Assembly: GCF_009208075.1 (NCBI RefSeq)
Contig: NZ_WFKJ01000004.1
Coordinates: forward strand, 1-64,000
Length of the DNA: 64,000 nt
Direction of reading: 5' to 3'
From: Poseidonibacter ostreae
GTDB lineage: Bacteria > Campylobacterota > Campylobacteria > Campylobacterales > Arcobacteraceae
The notes beneath the pieces were generated by a model. It made no database searches and was not told where the DNA came from. It saw only the letters and a list, made by a program, of their open reading frames with translations. Both the position numbers and the translations under genes were made by a program. Of the stretch, positions 47,636 through 56,489 are shown piece by piece. Numbering within the stretch: position 1 is the first letter of the stretch; each line of letters begins with the position of its first letter.

Positions 47636-47662
47636 TTATTAGGATTAATTCCTAATAATTAT
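47632..47662 (+). terminator. Hairpin at the end of lysR
   Basis: A 13-bp stem (47632-47644 with 47650-47662) and TTAAT loop overlaps the lysR stop. There is no T tract after it, so it may be a weak terminator. Confidence 0.5.
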
Positions 47663-47664
47663 CT

Positions 47665-47670
47665 TATAAT
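47665..47670 (+). promoter_or_regulatory. Candidate -10 of the GNAT-nitrilase gene
   Basis: TATAAT 52 bp before the ATG, immediately after the lysR hairpin, giving the gene an independent promoter. Confidence 0.5.
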
Positions 47671-47721
47671 ACACATCCTTATATAACTACTTATATATGT
47701 ACTTAAAATTAAAGGCATAAA

Positions 47722-49245
47722 ATGGATGCAATTGATAAAATAGAACTTACATATCTTACAATTGAAGATCATAAAAAAATAGTATTTCTTATGAATGATG
47801 AATATCGACATTTAGATGATTCATCTTGGACTTTAGAAGAGTTTACAATTCTTCTAAAAAAATTTCCAAAAGGACAAGTTGGAATAAAAGTTGATGGAGA
47901 ACTTGCTGCATTTGCACTTAGCATTGTTGTAGATTATAACAAGTTTGATGATTCACATACATATAAAGAAATTACTGGAAATTATTCATTTAACACTCAT
48001 GATGATAATGGAGATACACTTTATGGTGTAGATGTTTTTGTTAGCAAAAAATATAGAGGGTTAAGACTTGGACGAAGATTATACGAATTTAGACAAGAGC
48101 TTTGTGAAGAACTAAATCTAAGAGGTATTATATTTGGAGGTAGGCTTCCAAATTATAAAAAGTATTCTAAGGAATTAACACCAAAAGAGTATATTTCAAA
48201 AGTTCGAGAAAGAGAGATTTATGACCCTGTATTAAATTTTCAACTATCAAATGATTTTTATGTAAAAAGAGTTTTAAAAAACTATCTAGAAGGGGATATT
48301 GAAAGTTGTGAATATGCCTCATTATTAGCATGGGATAATATCTATTATTCAAAACCTTCAAAGGCTCCAATGCAACAAAAAACTGTAATAAGATTAGGAC
48401 TTATACAGTGGCAAGTAAGACCTTATAAAAATATTGAAGAAGTTCTAGAACAAGCTGAATATTTTGTTGATGCAGTATCAAATTACCGAAGTGATTTTGC
48501 CCTATTCCCTGAGTTTTTTAATGCTCCTTTAATGGCTGCATTTAATCATTTAGGAGAAGCTGAGGCTATTAGAGAATTAGCTAAATTTACACCTAAATTT
48601 AAAGAAGAGTTTTCAAGATTAGCAATTGCATATAATATAAATATTATTACAGGAAGTATGCCTGAACTAGTTGATGGCGATTTATATAATGTTGGTTTCT
48701 TATGTAGACGTGATGGTTCAGTTGAAAAATATGCAAAAATGCATGTAACTCCTGATGAAAAGAAAGTTTGGGGATTAAAAGGTGCAAATGAAGTAAAAAC
48801 ATTCAATACTGATTGTGGAAAAATTGGTGTTCTTATTTGTTATGATAGTGAATTCCCAGAATTAGGAAGAATGCTTGCAAATGAAGGAATGGATATATTA
48901 TTTGTTCCATTTTTAACTGATACTCAAAATGGTTACTCAAGAGTAAGATTTTGTTCACAAGCAAGAGCAATTGAAAATGAGTGTTATGTAGCAATAGCTG
49001 GTTGTGTTGGTAACCTTCCAAAAGTTAGTAATATGGATATTCAATATGCTCAATCTGCTGTATTTACACCATGTGATTTTGCATTTCCTGCAAATGGAAT
49101 AAAAGCTGAATCTACTCCAAATACAGAGATGATTTTAATTGCTGATGTTGATTTAGAATTGCTAAAAGAGTTACATAGTTTAGGAAGTGTTACAAATTTA
49201 AAAGACAGAAGAACTGATATATATGAGATTGAATTAAAAAAATAA
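47722..49245 (+). CDS. GNAT acetyltransferase / carbon-nitrogen hydrolase fusion
   Basis: A 507-residue two-enzyme protein. The N-terminal GNAT domain (about 1-200) has the acetyl-CoA loop KKYRGLRLGRRLYEFR. The C-terminal nitrilase-superfamily domain (about 222-507) has the full triad: E264 (FPEFF), K339 (AKMHVTPDE) and C373 (LICYDSEFPE). The same two-domain order is known in Bacillus YhcX-type proteins. It might acetylate an amine and then hydrolyse an amide or nitrile, but no substrate is known. An upstream LysR gene may control it. Confidence 0.9.
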   Translation: MDAIDKIELTYLTIEDHKKIVFLMNDEYRHLDDSSWTLEEFTILLKKFPKGQVGIKVDGELAAFALSIVVDYNKFDDSHTYKEITGNYSFNTHDDNGDTLYGVDVFVSKKYRGLRLGRRLYEFRQELCEELNLRGIIFGGRLPNYKKYSKELTPKEYISKVREREIYDPVLNFQLSNDFYVKRVLKNYLEGDIESCEYASLLAWDNIYYSKPSKAPMQQKTVIRLGLIQWQVRPYKNIEEVLEQAEYFVDAVSNYRSDFALFPEFFNAPLMAAFNHLGEAEAIRELAKFTPKFKEEFSRLAIAYNINIITGSMPELVDGDLYNVGFLCRRDGSVEKYAKMHVTPDEKKVWGLKGANEVKTFNTDCGKIGVLICYDSEFPELGRMLANEGMDILFVPFLTDTQNGYSRVRFCSQARAIENECYVAIAGCVGNLPKVSNMDIQYAQSAVFTPCDFAFPANGIKAESTPNTEMILIADVDLELLKELHSLGSVTNLKDRRTDIYEIELKK

Positions 49246-49247
49246 AA

Positions 49248-49269
49248 CCTTAGAGTATATACTCTAAGG
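49248..49269. terminator. Palindromic hairpin between converging genes
   Basis: A perfect 22-nt palindrome (CCTTAGAGTA and its complement) lies 3 nt after the GNAT-nitrilase stop and before the end of the radical SAM gene. T-rich flanks are short, so it is a probable but not certain terminator. Confidence 0.55.
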
Positions 49270-49292
49270 GTTCAATTTCTAATTAAAATTAA

Positions 49293-50255
49293 TTAATAAT
49301 TAAAACCAACTTCTTCTAAAGCTGTTCTAATTTTTTTCATTTGTGAGTGTTTATTTCTACACCAATCAGGTGATAATAAACTATCATCATCAATTCCAGC
49401 TGTTATTCTTTGAACTGAAATATTTGAAGGTAAATCAACAATTGATTTTACAACTGTATCAATATATAACTCTTCACTAATTGGAGTAAATCTTCCTTTT
49501 CTAAACTCATTTGTAAGTAATGTATTTTTAACTACATACAAAGGATGAAACTTAACAGAATCTACATTTAATTCAACTGTTTGCTTAAAACTCTCTAGCA
49601 TCATCTCTTGAGTTTCATTAGGAAGTCCATATATTAAATGTCCACAAACATTTAAACCTTTTTCTTTACTTCTAGTAATCCAATATTTCATGTTTTCTAC
49701 ACTATCACCACGATTAATAGTCTCAAGTGTATCGTCATAAAAAGATTGTATTCCATACTCAATCCATATCTCTTTATCTTTTGATAAATCTTTTAAATAA
49801 TCTAAAATTTCATCAGTAACACAGTCTGTTCTTGTACCAATACTAAGTCCAATTACATTATCAAAACTTAGAGCTTTTTCATATAAAGCTTTTAGTGTTG
49901 AAAAAGGCGCATAAGTATTTGTAAAAGATTGAAAATAAACAATATATTTTTTAGTTCCAAACTTGTTTTCTAATCTTTGTCTTGTTGCATTAAATTGCAT
50001 TTCAAGCTGTTTTAGTTGATTATCTAAATACGGATTTTCTTCTATTCTTGGGTTTAGTTTAAACTTTGTTTTCTTTTCTTGTAAATTAGGAGAAAAGGAA
50101 TCATTCTCACAAAAAGAACAACCACCTTTTGCCACTGTTCCATCAATATTTGGGCATGTAAACCCAGATATTGAGATAGGAACTTTATATATTTTTTCAC
50201 CAAATTTACTTTTGAAATATCTTCCAATAGTTAAAACATTTTTTAATTCATTCAT
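49293..50255 (-). CDS. TIGR01212-type radical SAM protein (YhcC-like)
   Basis: A 320-residue Elp3-like radical SAM enzyme. The cluster motif is the long CPNIDGTVAKGGCSFC form of this family; other conserved segments are YFQSFTNTYAPFSTLKALYE, IGLSIGTRTDCV, and GHLIYGLPNET. No reaction has been assigned to this family that I recall. It begins 1 nt after the purF stop, so it is probably co-transcribed with purF. Confidence 0.88.
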   Translation of the reverse strand: MNELKNVLTIGRYFKSKFGEKIYKVPISISGFTCPNIDGTVAKGGCSFCENDSFSPNLQEKKTKFKLNPRIEENPYLDNQLKQLEMQFNATRQRLENKFGTKKYIVYFQSFTNTYAPFSTLKALYEKALSFDNVIGLSIGTRTDCVTDEILDYLKDLSKDKEIWIEYGIQSFYDDTLETINRGDSVENMKYWITRSKEKGLNVCGHLIYGLPNETQEMMLESFKQTVELNVDSVKFHPLYVVKNTLLTNEFRKGRFTPISEELYIDTVVKSIVDLPSNISVQRITAGIDDDSLLSPDWCRNKHSQMKKIRTALEEVGFNY

Positions 50256-50256
50256 T

Positions 50257-51606
50257 TTACTCTTTTACGAAATAATCCCCGTCAAAGCTTTCTAATGCAT
50301 AGTTTCTATCAGATCCAATAGCTGTTACTAAATCATCTACAGATAAATACTCTAAAGAATCTGCTTCAATATACTTGCATACTTCATCTTTATTCATATT
50401 ATTAGAAATTAACTCTTCTTTATTAGGTGTATCAATACCATAATAACAAGGGAATTTTATTTCAGGAGAAGCAACTCTAAAGTGAACCTCTTTTGCACCA
50501 GCATCTTTAAGCATTTTTACAATTCTTTTTGATGTAGTACCTCGAACAATTGAGTCATCAATTACAAGCAATGTTTTACCTGCAATTAAAGATTTCATAG
50601 GTGAAAGCTTCATTCGTACTTTCAAGTTTCTCATCTCTTGTGTTGGCTCAATAAATGTTCTTCCAACATAGTGATTTCTTATTATTCCATACTCAAAAGG
50701 AACTCCACTCTCAGCAGCATAACCAAGTGCAGCTGGAACACCTGAATCTGGAACAGGAACAACCATATCATACTTAATAGTTGAACTAGCATCATTTTTA
50801 GCTAAGGCCTTACCCATTTGTTCTCTTGTTCTATATACATTTTTTCCATCAATTACAGAGTCTGGTCTTGCAAAATATACATATTCAAAAGCACATGGTC
50901 TAAATTCTGGTTCAAAAAGTTGAATTGATTCTGGTTCTTCAAAATCTTCACTAAAGATTAACATCTCTCCTGGATTAACATCTCTTATAAATGTAGCATC
51001 GACTAAATCAAATGCACAAGTTTCAGATGCAACAATATAACCACCTGATTTTAATTTTCCTAAAGATAAAGGTCTAATACCATATTTATCTCTAATTACA
51101 AACTGTTTTGATCTTGATTGAACAATAAAACAGTATGCTCCAACAGTTCGCTCTAAAGCTTCTTTAATTCTATCTCTTAATCTATCTTTTGTATTTTTAG
51201 CAATTAGATGAATTAAATTCTCAGTGTCCATTCCTGTTTGATAAATGGCACCTTTATCAATTAAGTCATTTCTCACTTCTTCTTTATTGATTAAATTTCC
51301 ATTGTGAACAATAGATATTTCACCAAGTTTATACTTAGCAAATACAGGCTGAGCATCTAAAATAGAATCTCCACCTGCAGTTGAGTATCTATTATGACCA
51401 ATAGCCATATTACCTTTTAGTACTTTTAATGCAGACTCTTTAAAAACATCTGAAACTAAACCTCTATTTTTTATCGTGTGAATTTTTCCATCACATGATG
51501 AAGAAATACCAGTTGCTTCTTGACCTCTATGTTGCATTGCAAACAGAGCTAAAGATGCTAATCTAGCAGCATTATCATTACCATAAATTCCAACTATTGC
51601 GCACAT
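50257..51606 (-). CDS. purF: Amidophosphoribosyltransferase PurF
   Basis: The first enzyme of purine synthesis. The catalytic N-terminal Cys is C2 (MCAIVGIYG) after Met removal; the glutaminase domain includes AMQHRGQEATGISS and GHNRYSTAG. The PRPP-binding loop is LLVIDDSIVRGTTSKRIV (about residue 345). The 449 residues match the short, Campylobacterota-type form. It is followed by the radical SAM gene. Confidence 0.96.
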   Translation of the reverse strand: MCAIVGIYGNDNAARLASLALFAMQHRGQEATGISSSCDGKIHTIKNRGLVSDVFKESALKVLKGNMAIGHNRYSTAGGDSILDAQPVFAKYKLGEISIVHNGNLINKEEVRNDLIDKGAIYQTGMDTENLIHLIAKNTKDRLRDRIKEALERTVGAYCFIVQSRSKQFVIRDKYGIRPLSLGKLKSGGYIVASETCAFDLVDATFIRDVNPGEMLIFSEDFEEPESIQLFEPEFRPCAFEYVYFARPDSVIDGKNVYRTREQMGKALAKNDASSTIKYDMVVPVPDSGVPAALGYAAESGVPFEYGIIRNHYVGRTFIEPTQEMRNLKVRMKLSPMKSLIAGKTLLVIDDSIVRGTTSKRIVKMLKDAGAKEVHFRVASPEIKFPCYYGIDTPNKEELISNNMNKDEVCKYIEADSLEYLSVDDLVTAIGSDRNYALESFDGDYFVKE

Positions 51607-51649
51607 TTATTTAACCTTATAAAAAAAGAAAAAAGTGAAAGTGATGCAC

Positions 51650-51679
51650 GACTGCAAGAAGCAAATACTGCTTGCAGTC
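51650..51679. other. GC-rich hairpin between dapB and purF
   Basis: A perfect 9-bp stem (GACTGCAAG 51650-51658 with CTTGCAGTC 51671-51679) with a 12-nt loop, unusually GC-rich for this genome. It lies in the 120-bp gap between dapB and purF (both minus). No T tract follows at once; T-rich sequence begins about 20 nt on. It could be a dapB terminator or a regulatory leader of purF. Confidence 0.45.
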
Positions 51680-51726
51680 AAAATGTCTTTTTTCTCTTAG
51701 TTTTATTTTATTTTATTATTTACTTT

Positions 51727-52500
51727 TTATAGACCTAAAGCGTCATTGATTGAGTATAATTTTGGTTCTTTTGCAATTATCCATTTAGCAACTTTTATAG
51801 CACCTTTTGAAAAAGTGTTTCTAGCAGTTGCAGTATGATTTAATTCTAAAAATTCACCATCATTATATAAACCAACAGTATGACGACCTACGATGTCTCC
51901 ACCTCTTAATGCCATAACTGCAATTTCATCTTTAGTTCTTGCACCAATTTGTCCATCACGTCCAGAAACTCTAACTTCATCAAGAACTAAACCTCTAGCA
52001 TCAGCTGCATGTTCAGCAAGTGTTAGAGCTGTTCCTGAAGGTGAATCAACTTTATGTTTATGATGTTGTTCTACAATTTCAATATCAAAATCTGCTAGTG
52101 TTTTAGAAGCAAGAGCTACAAGTTTATTTAAAACAGCAACTCCTAAACTCATATTAGTAGCATATAAAATAGGTACTAATTTACTAGCTTCAATTAATAA
52201 GTTTTGTTGATGCTTTGTAAATCCAGTAGTAGCAATTACTAAAGGTTTTCTTGCACCATTTTCTACAACTTCTGTTAATAAAGCTTCAGTAGCACCTGGT
52301 GCACTAAAATCAATAATTACATCTGAAGAATCAAATAATACTTTCATATCATTTGTAACAACTGTATCTTCAGGTAATTGTTTTGTTAATTTATCAAAAA
52401 CATGAACAGCACCTACTCTTGCTTGCTCATCATGCTCTAAATCATCAATTAATAATGAACCAACTCTTCCTGTACTACCTAGAATTCCTACTTTAATCAT
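51727..52500 (-). CDS. dapB: 4-hydroxy-tetrahydrodipicolinate reductase DapB
   Basis: DapB makes tetrahydrodipicolinate for lysine and diaminopimelate. The NAD(P)-binding [10 protein letters not shown] is at residues 9-18 and the active-site [16 protein letters not shown] is near residue 147. The 257 residues are standard. It lies 17 nt downstream of trxB. Confidence 0.96.
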   Translation of the reverse strand: MIKVGILGSTGRVGSLLIDDLEHDEQARVGAVHVFDKLTKQLPEDTVVTNDMKVLFDSSDVIIDFSAPGATEALLTEVVENGARKPLVIATTGFTKHQQNLLIEASKLVPILYATNMSLGVAVLNKLVALASKTLADFDIEIVEQHHKHKVDSPSGTALTLAEHAADARGLVLDEVRVSGRDGQIGARTKDEIAVMALRGGDIVGRHTVGLYNDGEFLELNHTATARNTFSKGAIKVAKWIIAKEPKLYSINDALGL

Positions 52501-52517
52501 ATTTTATAATTTCCCTT

Positions 52518-53447
52518 TTATCCAATATATTCAATAATATTAACAGCTGCAGTTGCACCATCGCCTGCTGCACAAACTACTTGTTTAGAAGCTTCAATTC
52601 TAACATCACCAGCTGCATATAATCCTGCTACATTTGTTCTCATTCTTAAATCAACAACAATTTCACCAGCTTTATTAGTTTCACATAAAAATGATCCATC
52701 TTCTTGTTTTAATGAGTCATTTAATACATCACGACCTACAAAAACAAATACACCTGGAACTGGAATATCTCTGATATCTCCAGAGATTTTAGATTTAACT
52801 TTTAAACCTGTAACTCCCATATTATCACCATAAACTTCTTCAATATCACAGTTTGTAACTTCTTCAATATTATCTGCATTTTTCATATGCTCAATAGTTG
52901 AAGGTGCTGCTCTATATGTATCCCGTCTATGAACTAAATATACTTTTGAACACATTTTTGATAAGTAAACAGCTTCTTCTAAAGCAGTGTCTCCACCACC
53001 AATTACTGCAACTTCTTTTCCTTTATAGAAAAAACCATCACAAGTCGCACAAGTTGAAACACCTCGTCCAAATAATTTATCTTCACCTTTAAATCCTGCA
53101 CGTCTAGGAACTGAACCAGTTGCTAATAATACTGTTTTAGCTTCTTGAGTTTTTCCATCTGCAGTTGTAAGTGTAAAAACTTCATCTTTTTTTGTAACAG
53201 ACATAACTTGGTTCATTTCATGTTTTAAACCAAATCTTTTACATTGTTCTGGCCAATCTTCCATTAAAGCCATTCCCGTTACAACTTCTTTTTGCCCTGG
53301 GTAATTTTCAATCTCTGATGAAGTTGTTATTTGTCCACCAGGCATTCCCATTTCGAACATTGTAACATTATTTAAACCACCTCTTGTTGCATAAAGACCA
53401 GCTGTTAATCCTGCAGGTCCTCCTCCAATAATTGCTAAATCTAACAT
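52518..53447 (-). CDS. trxB: Thioredoxin reductase TrxB
   Basis: The flavoprotein that reduces thioredoxin with NADPH. It has the FAD-binding [17 protein letters not shown] near the N-terminus, the redox-active C133-A-T-C136 followed by DGFFYKG, the NADPH-binding [12 protein letters not shown] and GLYAAGDVR near the end. The 309 residues are typical. The matching trxA is at 58 kb. Confidence 0.95.
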   Translation of the reverse strand: MLDLAIIGGGPAGLTAGLYATRGGLNNVTMFEMGMPGGQITTSSEIENYPGQKEVVTGMALMEDWPEQCKRFGLKHEMNQVMSVTKKDEVFTLTTADGKTQEAKTVLLATGSVPRRAGFKGEDKLFGRGVSTCATCDGFFYKGKEVAVIGGGDTALEEAVYLSKMCSKVYLVHRRDTYRAAPSTIEHMKNADNIEEVTNCDIEEVYGDNMGVTGLKVKSKISGDIRDIPVPGVFVFVGRDVLNDSLKQEDGSFLCETNKAGEIVVDLRMRTNVAGLYAAGDVRIEASKQVVCAAGDGATAAVNIIEYIG

Positions 53448-53566
53448 ATCAAATTCCTTATATTTTAGTGTTTATAATTTATAGTATTTATTAAAAAGCT
53501 AATAATACTAAAATCTTTGTAAGTTATAGTTTAATTAAAACCATTTTAACTTTTGTATAAATTTTA

Positions 53567-54223
53567 TTATATTAGTTTTACATTCTTATTTAAAGAATAC
53601 CCCATTCCTTTTGTTATTACTATTGAATCATTTGGTATTTTTTTTCTTAGCCTTTTTATCATTGCTCTAATATTTGTAAGATTAGTGTCATCACCTTCCC
53701 ACACATACTCTGAGATCTCTTCATAACTTGCTACATGATGCAGGTTTTTTGAAAAAAGTTCTAAAAAAAGTATCTCTTTTTTTGTTAATTCTATCTCTTC
53801 TTTATCTTTATACAAAATATGATTTATAAAATCAAATTCATAAACCTCATCAAATTTTAGAAATCTTCTTTGTATTACACATAATTTTTTTACTTTTTGA
53901 ACTAATTCTAAGATATAAAAAGGCTTTTTTATATAATCATCACAACCCAATTCATAGGATTTTTGAACTTTTTCCAAGTCATGATTTGAACTAATTATAA
54001 TCACAGGTGTATCTTTATGATTAATTCTTAATAATTCAAGAAGTGAAATACCATCAATATTAGGAACATTAATATCTAAAATAAAACAATTATATCCATT
54101 ATCAAGAACAGCTAAAGCCTCATCTCCATCTATAAAAGTATCAACTTTATAACTCTCTTTTTCTAAAGCCATTTTCATAACATTTATTAGTCTTTCATTA
54201 TCTTCAAGAATTAATATTTTCAC
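53567..54223 (-). CDS. OmpR-family response regulator
   Basis: A 218-residue regulator: receiver domain (about 1-115) with phosphoacceptor D50 (FILDINVPNIDGISL), K101 region (YIKKPF) and acidic pair E7-D8, then a winged-helix DNA-binding domain (about 130-215, ELTKKEILFLELF and IRAMIKRLRKKI). It overlaps the kinase gene by 4 nt. The downstream DASS transporter gene is divided from it by the kinase, and 11-bp direct repeats before that transporter are a likely target. Confidence 0.93.
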   Translation of the reverse strand: MKILILEDNERLINVMKMALEKESYKVDTFIDGDEALAVLDNGYNCFILDINVPNIDGISLLELLRINHKDTPVIIISSNHDLEKVQKSYELGCDDYIKKPFYILELVQKVKKLCVIQRRFLKFDEVYEFDFINHILYKDKEEIELTKKEILFLELFSKNLHHVASYEEISEYVWEGDDTNLTNIRAMIKRLRKKIPNDSIVITKGMGYSLNKNVKLI

Positions 54224-55569
54224 TCTACATTCCCTAAAATCATTTTAAAACAAGCTCCATTATTAATATTTTCAACTTCGATTTTACCATCCATTTTATC
54301 TTCTATAATCATTTTTGCCATATACAGACCAATTCCATGTCCATCTTTTTTAGTAGAATAATAAGGTTTGAAAATCTTTTTTATTTTAGCTTTTTCAATT
54401 CCACCTGCATTATCTTGTATTTTTATAATTAATTTATCATCTTCATTATAAAACTCTATATCTATTTTCCTATTTTTCAAATCATTTTTTAGAAGTTCAT
54501 CTTTAGCATTATTTATAATATTTAAAGTAGATTGCATAAACTCATTTCTATATCCATATATATTCGTATTTGTATTTTCAAAAACTTTTATATCTACATC
54601 TATATAGTTATATTTGATATTATGACTTACAATCTGTAAAATTGAATCAATAGACTCTTTTGCATCAAAGACCTTCTTTTCATTTGAGGGAACAATAAAG
54701 TTTTGAAAATCATTAATTGTTTTATTCATATAATCAACTTGTGTCATTATATCTTTTACATAAGATTCATCTTCATTAGTATTAGAGTTTGAACTATAAA
54801 AACTCTCTTGTGCTATTGTTGTAATTTCAACTAAAGGCGATTTCCATTGATGTGCAATTGAGGAAAATATTTCTCCAATTTCTGCAAGTTTTGATTGCTG
54901 TATTACAAACTCTTGATTCTTTTCACGCTCTAACTCAAACTCTTTTTCTTTTGTAATATCAGTAAAAATAGTAACCGTTCCTGTCTCTTTTGTTTTACTA
55001 TCACAATACGAAGCTTGTTTTATAAAATAAATTTTCTTTTCATTCTTTGATGTTTTAAATTTAAAAAGAGTATTTAGCTTCTTATTCTCTTTATATTTAT
55101 CAAATATTGATAAAAGTTTTAAGGCATTTTCATTATCTTTAAAATCTTTTAATTTCTTACCATAAATATCTTCACTTTGTAAACTAAGGAAATTACAAAA
55201 CTTTTTATTTGAATCAATAATTTTTCCATCTTTATTTTGCCAAAATATTGGACTTTCAATAGCATTTAATAATACTAAATCAAACTCTATTCTTTGAATT
55301 AACATCTTCTCTGTTTTTTTACGTAAATATATATTATGAAATAAACCAATTATTAGAAGAACTAAAATAGGAGATATTGTAAAAACGAAATCTATTAAAC
55401 CTCTATTTTTATCATAAAAAGTCAATCTTCTATTTACAATTTCATACTCATAAGGTACTTGATTTACTGCAAGTATAAATTGATCTAATTTTTTAGCATC
55501 AAATACATAATCAAAATCATTAAAGTTTTTAATCTCGTAGTTTTTATTTTTTATAATATCCAAAGCCAT
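54220..55569 (-). CDS. Histidine kinase, C-terminal part of a frameshifted gene
   Basis: The frame holds a membrane helix (about 60-81), a PAS domain (about 90-205, with IFWQNKDGKIIDSNKKF), the HisKA H-box with H240 (SSIAHQWKSPLVE), an N-box (NIINNAKDELL) and a GHGIGLYMAK ATP lid. The first ATG, 55569, has no ribosome site and cuts into the sensor: in this frame upstream codons (IKKGSVGGKIVDLEKFG) complete the periplasmic domain of the next gene. It should be read as one gene with 55596-56402, joined at 55626-55632, about 725 residues in all. Confidence 0.85.
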   Translation of the reverse strand: MALDIIKNKNYEIKNFNDFDYVFDAKKLDQFILAVNQVPYEYEIVNRRLTFYDKNRGLIDFVFTISPILVLLIIGLFHNIYLRKKTEKMLIQRIEFDLVLLNAIESPIFWQNKDGKIIDSNKKFCNFLSLQSEDIYGKKLKDFKDNENALKLLSIFDKYKENKKLNTLFKFKTSKNEKKIYFIKQASYCDSKTKETGTVTIFTDITKEKEFELEREKNQEFVIQQSKLAEIGEIFSSIAHQWKSPLVEITTIAQESFYSSNSNTNEDESYVKDIMTQVDYMNKTINDFQNFIVPSNEKKVFDAKESIDSILQIVSHNIKYNYIDVDIKVFENTNTNIYGYRNEFMQSTLNIINNAKDELLKNDLKNRKIDIEFYNEDDKLIIKIQDNAGGIEKAKIKKIFKPYYSTKKDGHGIGLYMAKMIIEDKMDGKIEVENINNGACFKMILGNVE

Positions 55570-55595
55570 TAAAACAGAACTATTTCCAAACTTTT

Positions 55596-56402
55596 CTAAA
55601 TCAACAATTTTCCCACCAACAGAGCCTTTTTTATTAAAATTGAGTCTGTAATAAATACTGGAACCTTAGAGTTTTTTATAAACTTAGCAATTGCTTGGTT
55701 TTTATTTAGTTTTCCATCACTATTTTTATAAAAACGAATAAATAAAATTGCACTATTCTCTTCATATTTTGAAAATCTTTTCTCTAAATTTTTTAGATTA
55801 TCTTCTCTTAAATAAATTAATTCGTATTTATTATGAAAATTATCAAATAACTCTTTTATCAATGGTTCTGTATGTTTTGCATTTATGCTTTTATCATTTA
55901 TTACATATAGTTTTTTAATTGTTGGAATTATTGTCTCTATTAGTTTGACATTTGAATCTAAGTCTCTTTTTTCAAGTAAAGCTGAAACTTTATTTTCAAC
56001 ATTATATTTTTTTGCTTTTTCTTGAGAAAAGTTTTCAATTCCCACAGCTAAAATAGATTCTTTAGAAAAAAACTCATTGTAGTTTTCTAAAACAAAATCA
56101 TAAGCAAATCTATCAACAGCTATTACTAAATCATAATTACGATTTTGAAGTTGCACTTTATAAAGATTTTTTAAATTTTTATAATACTCTTTTGATGTAA
56201 TTCTTTTTGAATCCATATATAAAATATTAAAATCTATATCTTGATGTTTATATAATACTTTTTCTAATCCATAAACTATCTTATCACTAAACTCATAACC
56301 TTTGTGATAAGAGTTAATAATCAAAACAGAAGAATTTGCAAAAAGTAAAGATGAGAAAAAAAATGTTGATAAAAGGATGTTAAAAATTAATAGTTTTTTC
56401 AT
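55596..56402 (-). CDS. Periplasmic sensor part of the frameshifted histidine kinase
   Basis: A 268-residue frame with a signal peptide (about 1-22) and an ABC-substrate-binding-type domain (VLIINSYHKGYEFSDKIVYG, then VIAVDRFAYDFVL, LYVINDKSI, VPVFITDSI). It runs out in an unrelated tail, ALLVGKLLI-stop, after KK. A -1 shift there continues GSVGGKIVDLEKFG, the expected end of this domain, into the kinase. Standing alone it would be a truncated, secreted binding protein. Either the gene is broken or it is read by slippage. Confidence 0.85.
   Translation of the reverse strand: MKKLLIFNILLSTFFFSSLLFANSSVLIINSYHKGYEFSDKIVYGLEKVLYKHQDIDFNILYMDSKRITSKEYYKNLKNLYKVQLQNRNYDLVIAVDRFAYDFVLENYNEFFSKESILAVGIENFSQEKAKKYNVENKVSALLEKRDLDSNVKLIETIIPTIKKLYVINDKSINAKHTEPLIKELFDNFHNKYELIYLREDNLKNLEKRFSKYEENSAILFIRFYKNSDGKLNKNQAIAKFIKNSKVPVFITDSILIKKALLVGKLLI
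55626..55632 (-). other. In-frame A AAA AAG slippery heptamer at the kinase frameshift
   Basis: On the minus strand the six As and the following G are read in the zero frame as xxA AAA AAG, then GCT. A -1 slip gives AAA AAA GGC and restores the sensor-kinase frame exactly. This is the same heptamer as the E. coli dnaX frameshift site. No upstream ribosome-like site or strong downstream stem was seen, so a one-base A deletion (A7 to A6) or phase variation is equally possible. Confidence 0.7.
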
Positions 56403-56440
56403 AAAGCAATTATAGTAGATTATTGCTAACTATTAGATAT

Positions 56441-56477
56441 AAAAAAGGTAACAAAATAGACTTGTTACCTTTTTTTA
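56441..56477. terminator. Bidirectional terminator after the DASS transporter gene
   Basis: A 14-bp stem (56441-56454 with 56462-56475) and 7-nt loop, A-rich on one side and T-rich on the other. It lies between the transporter stop and the sensor-kinase start, so it separates the transporter transcript from the two-component genes. Confidence 0.82.
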
Positions 56478-56489
56478 AATATAGAGAGT

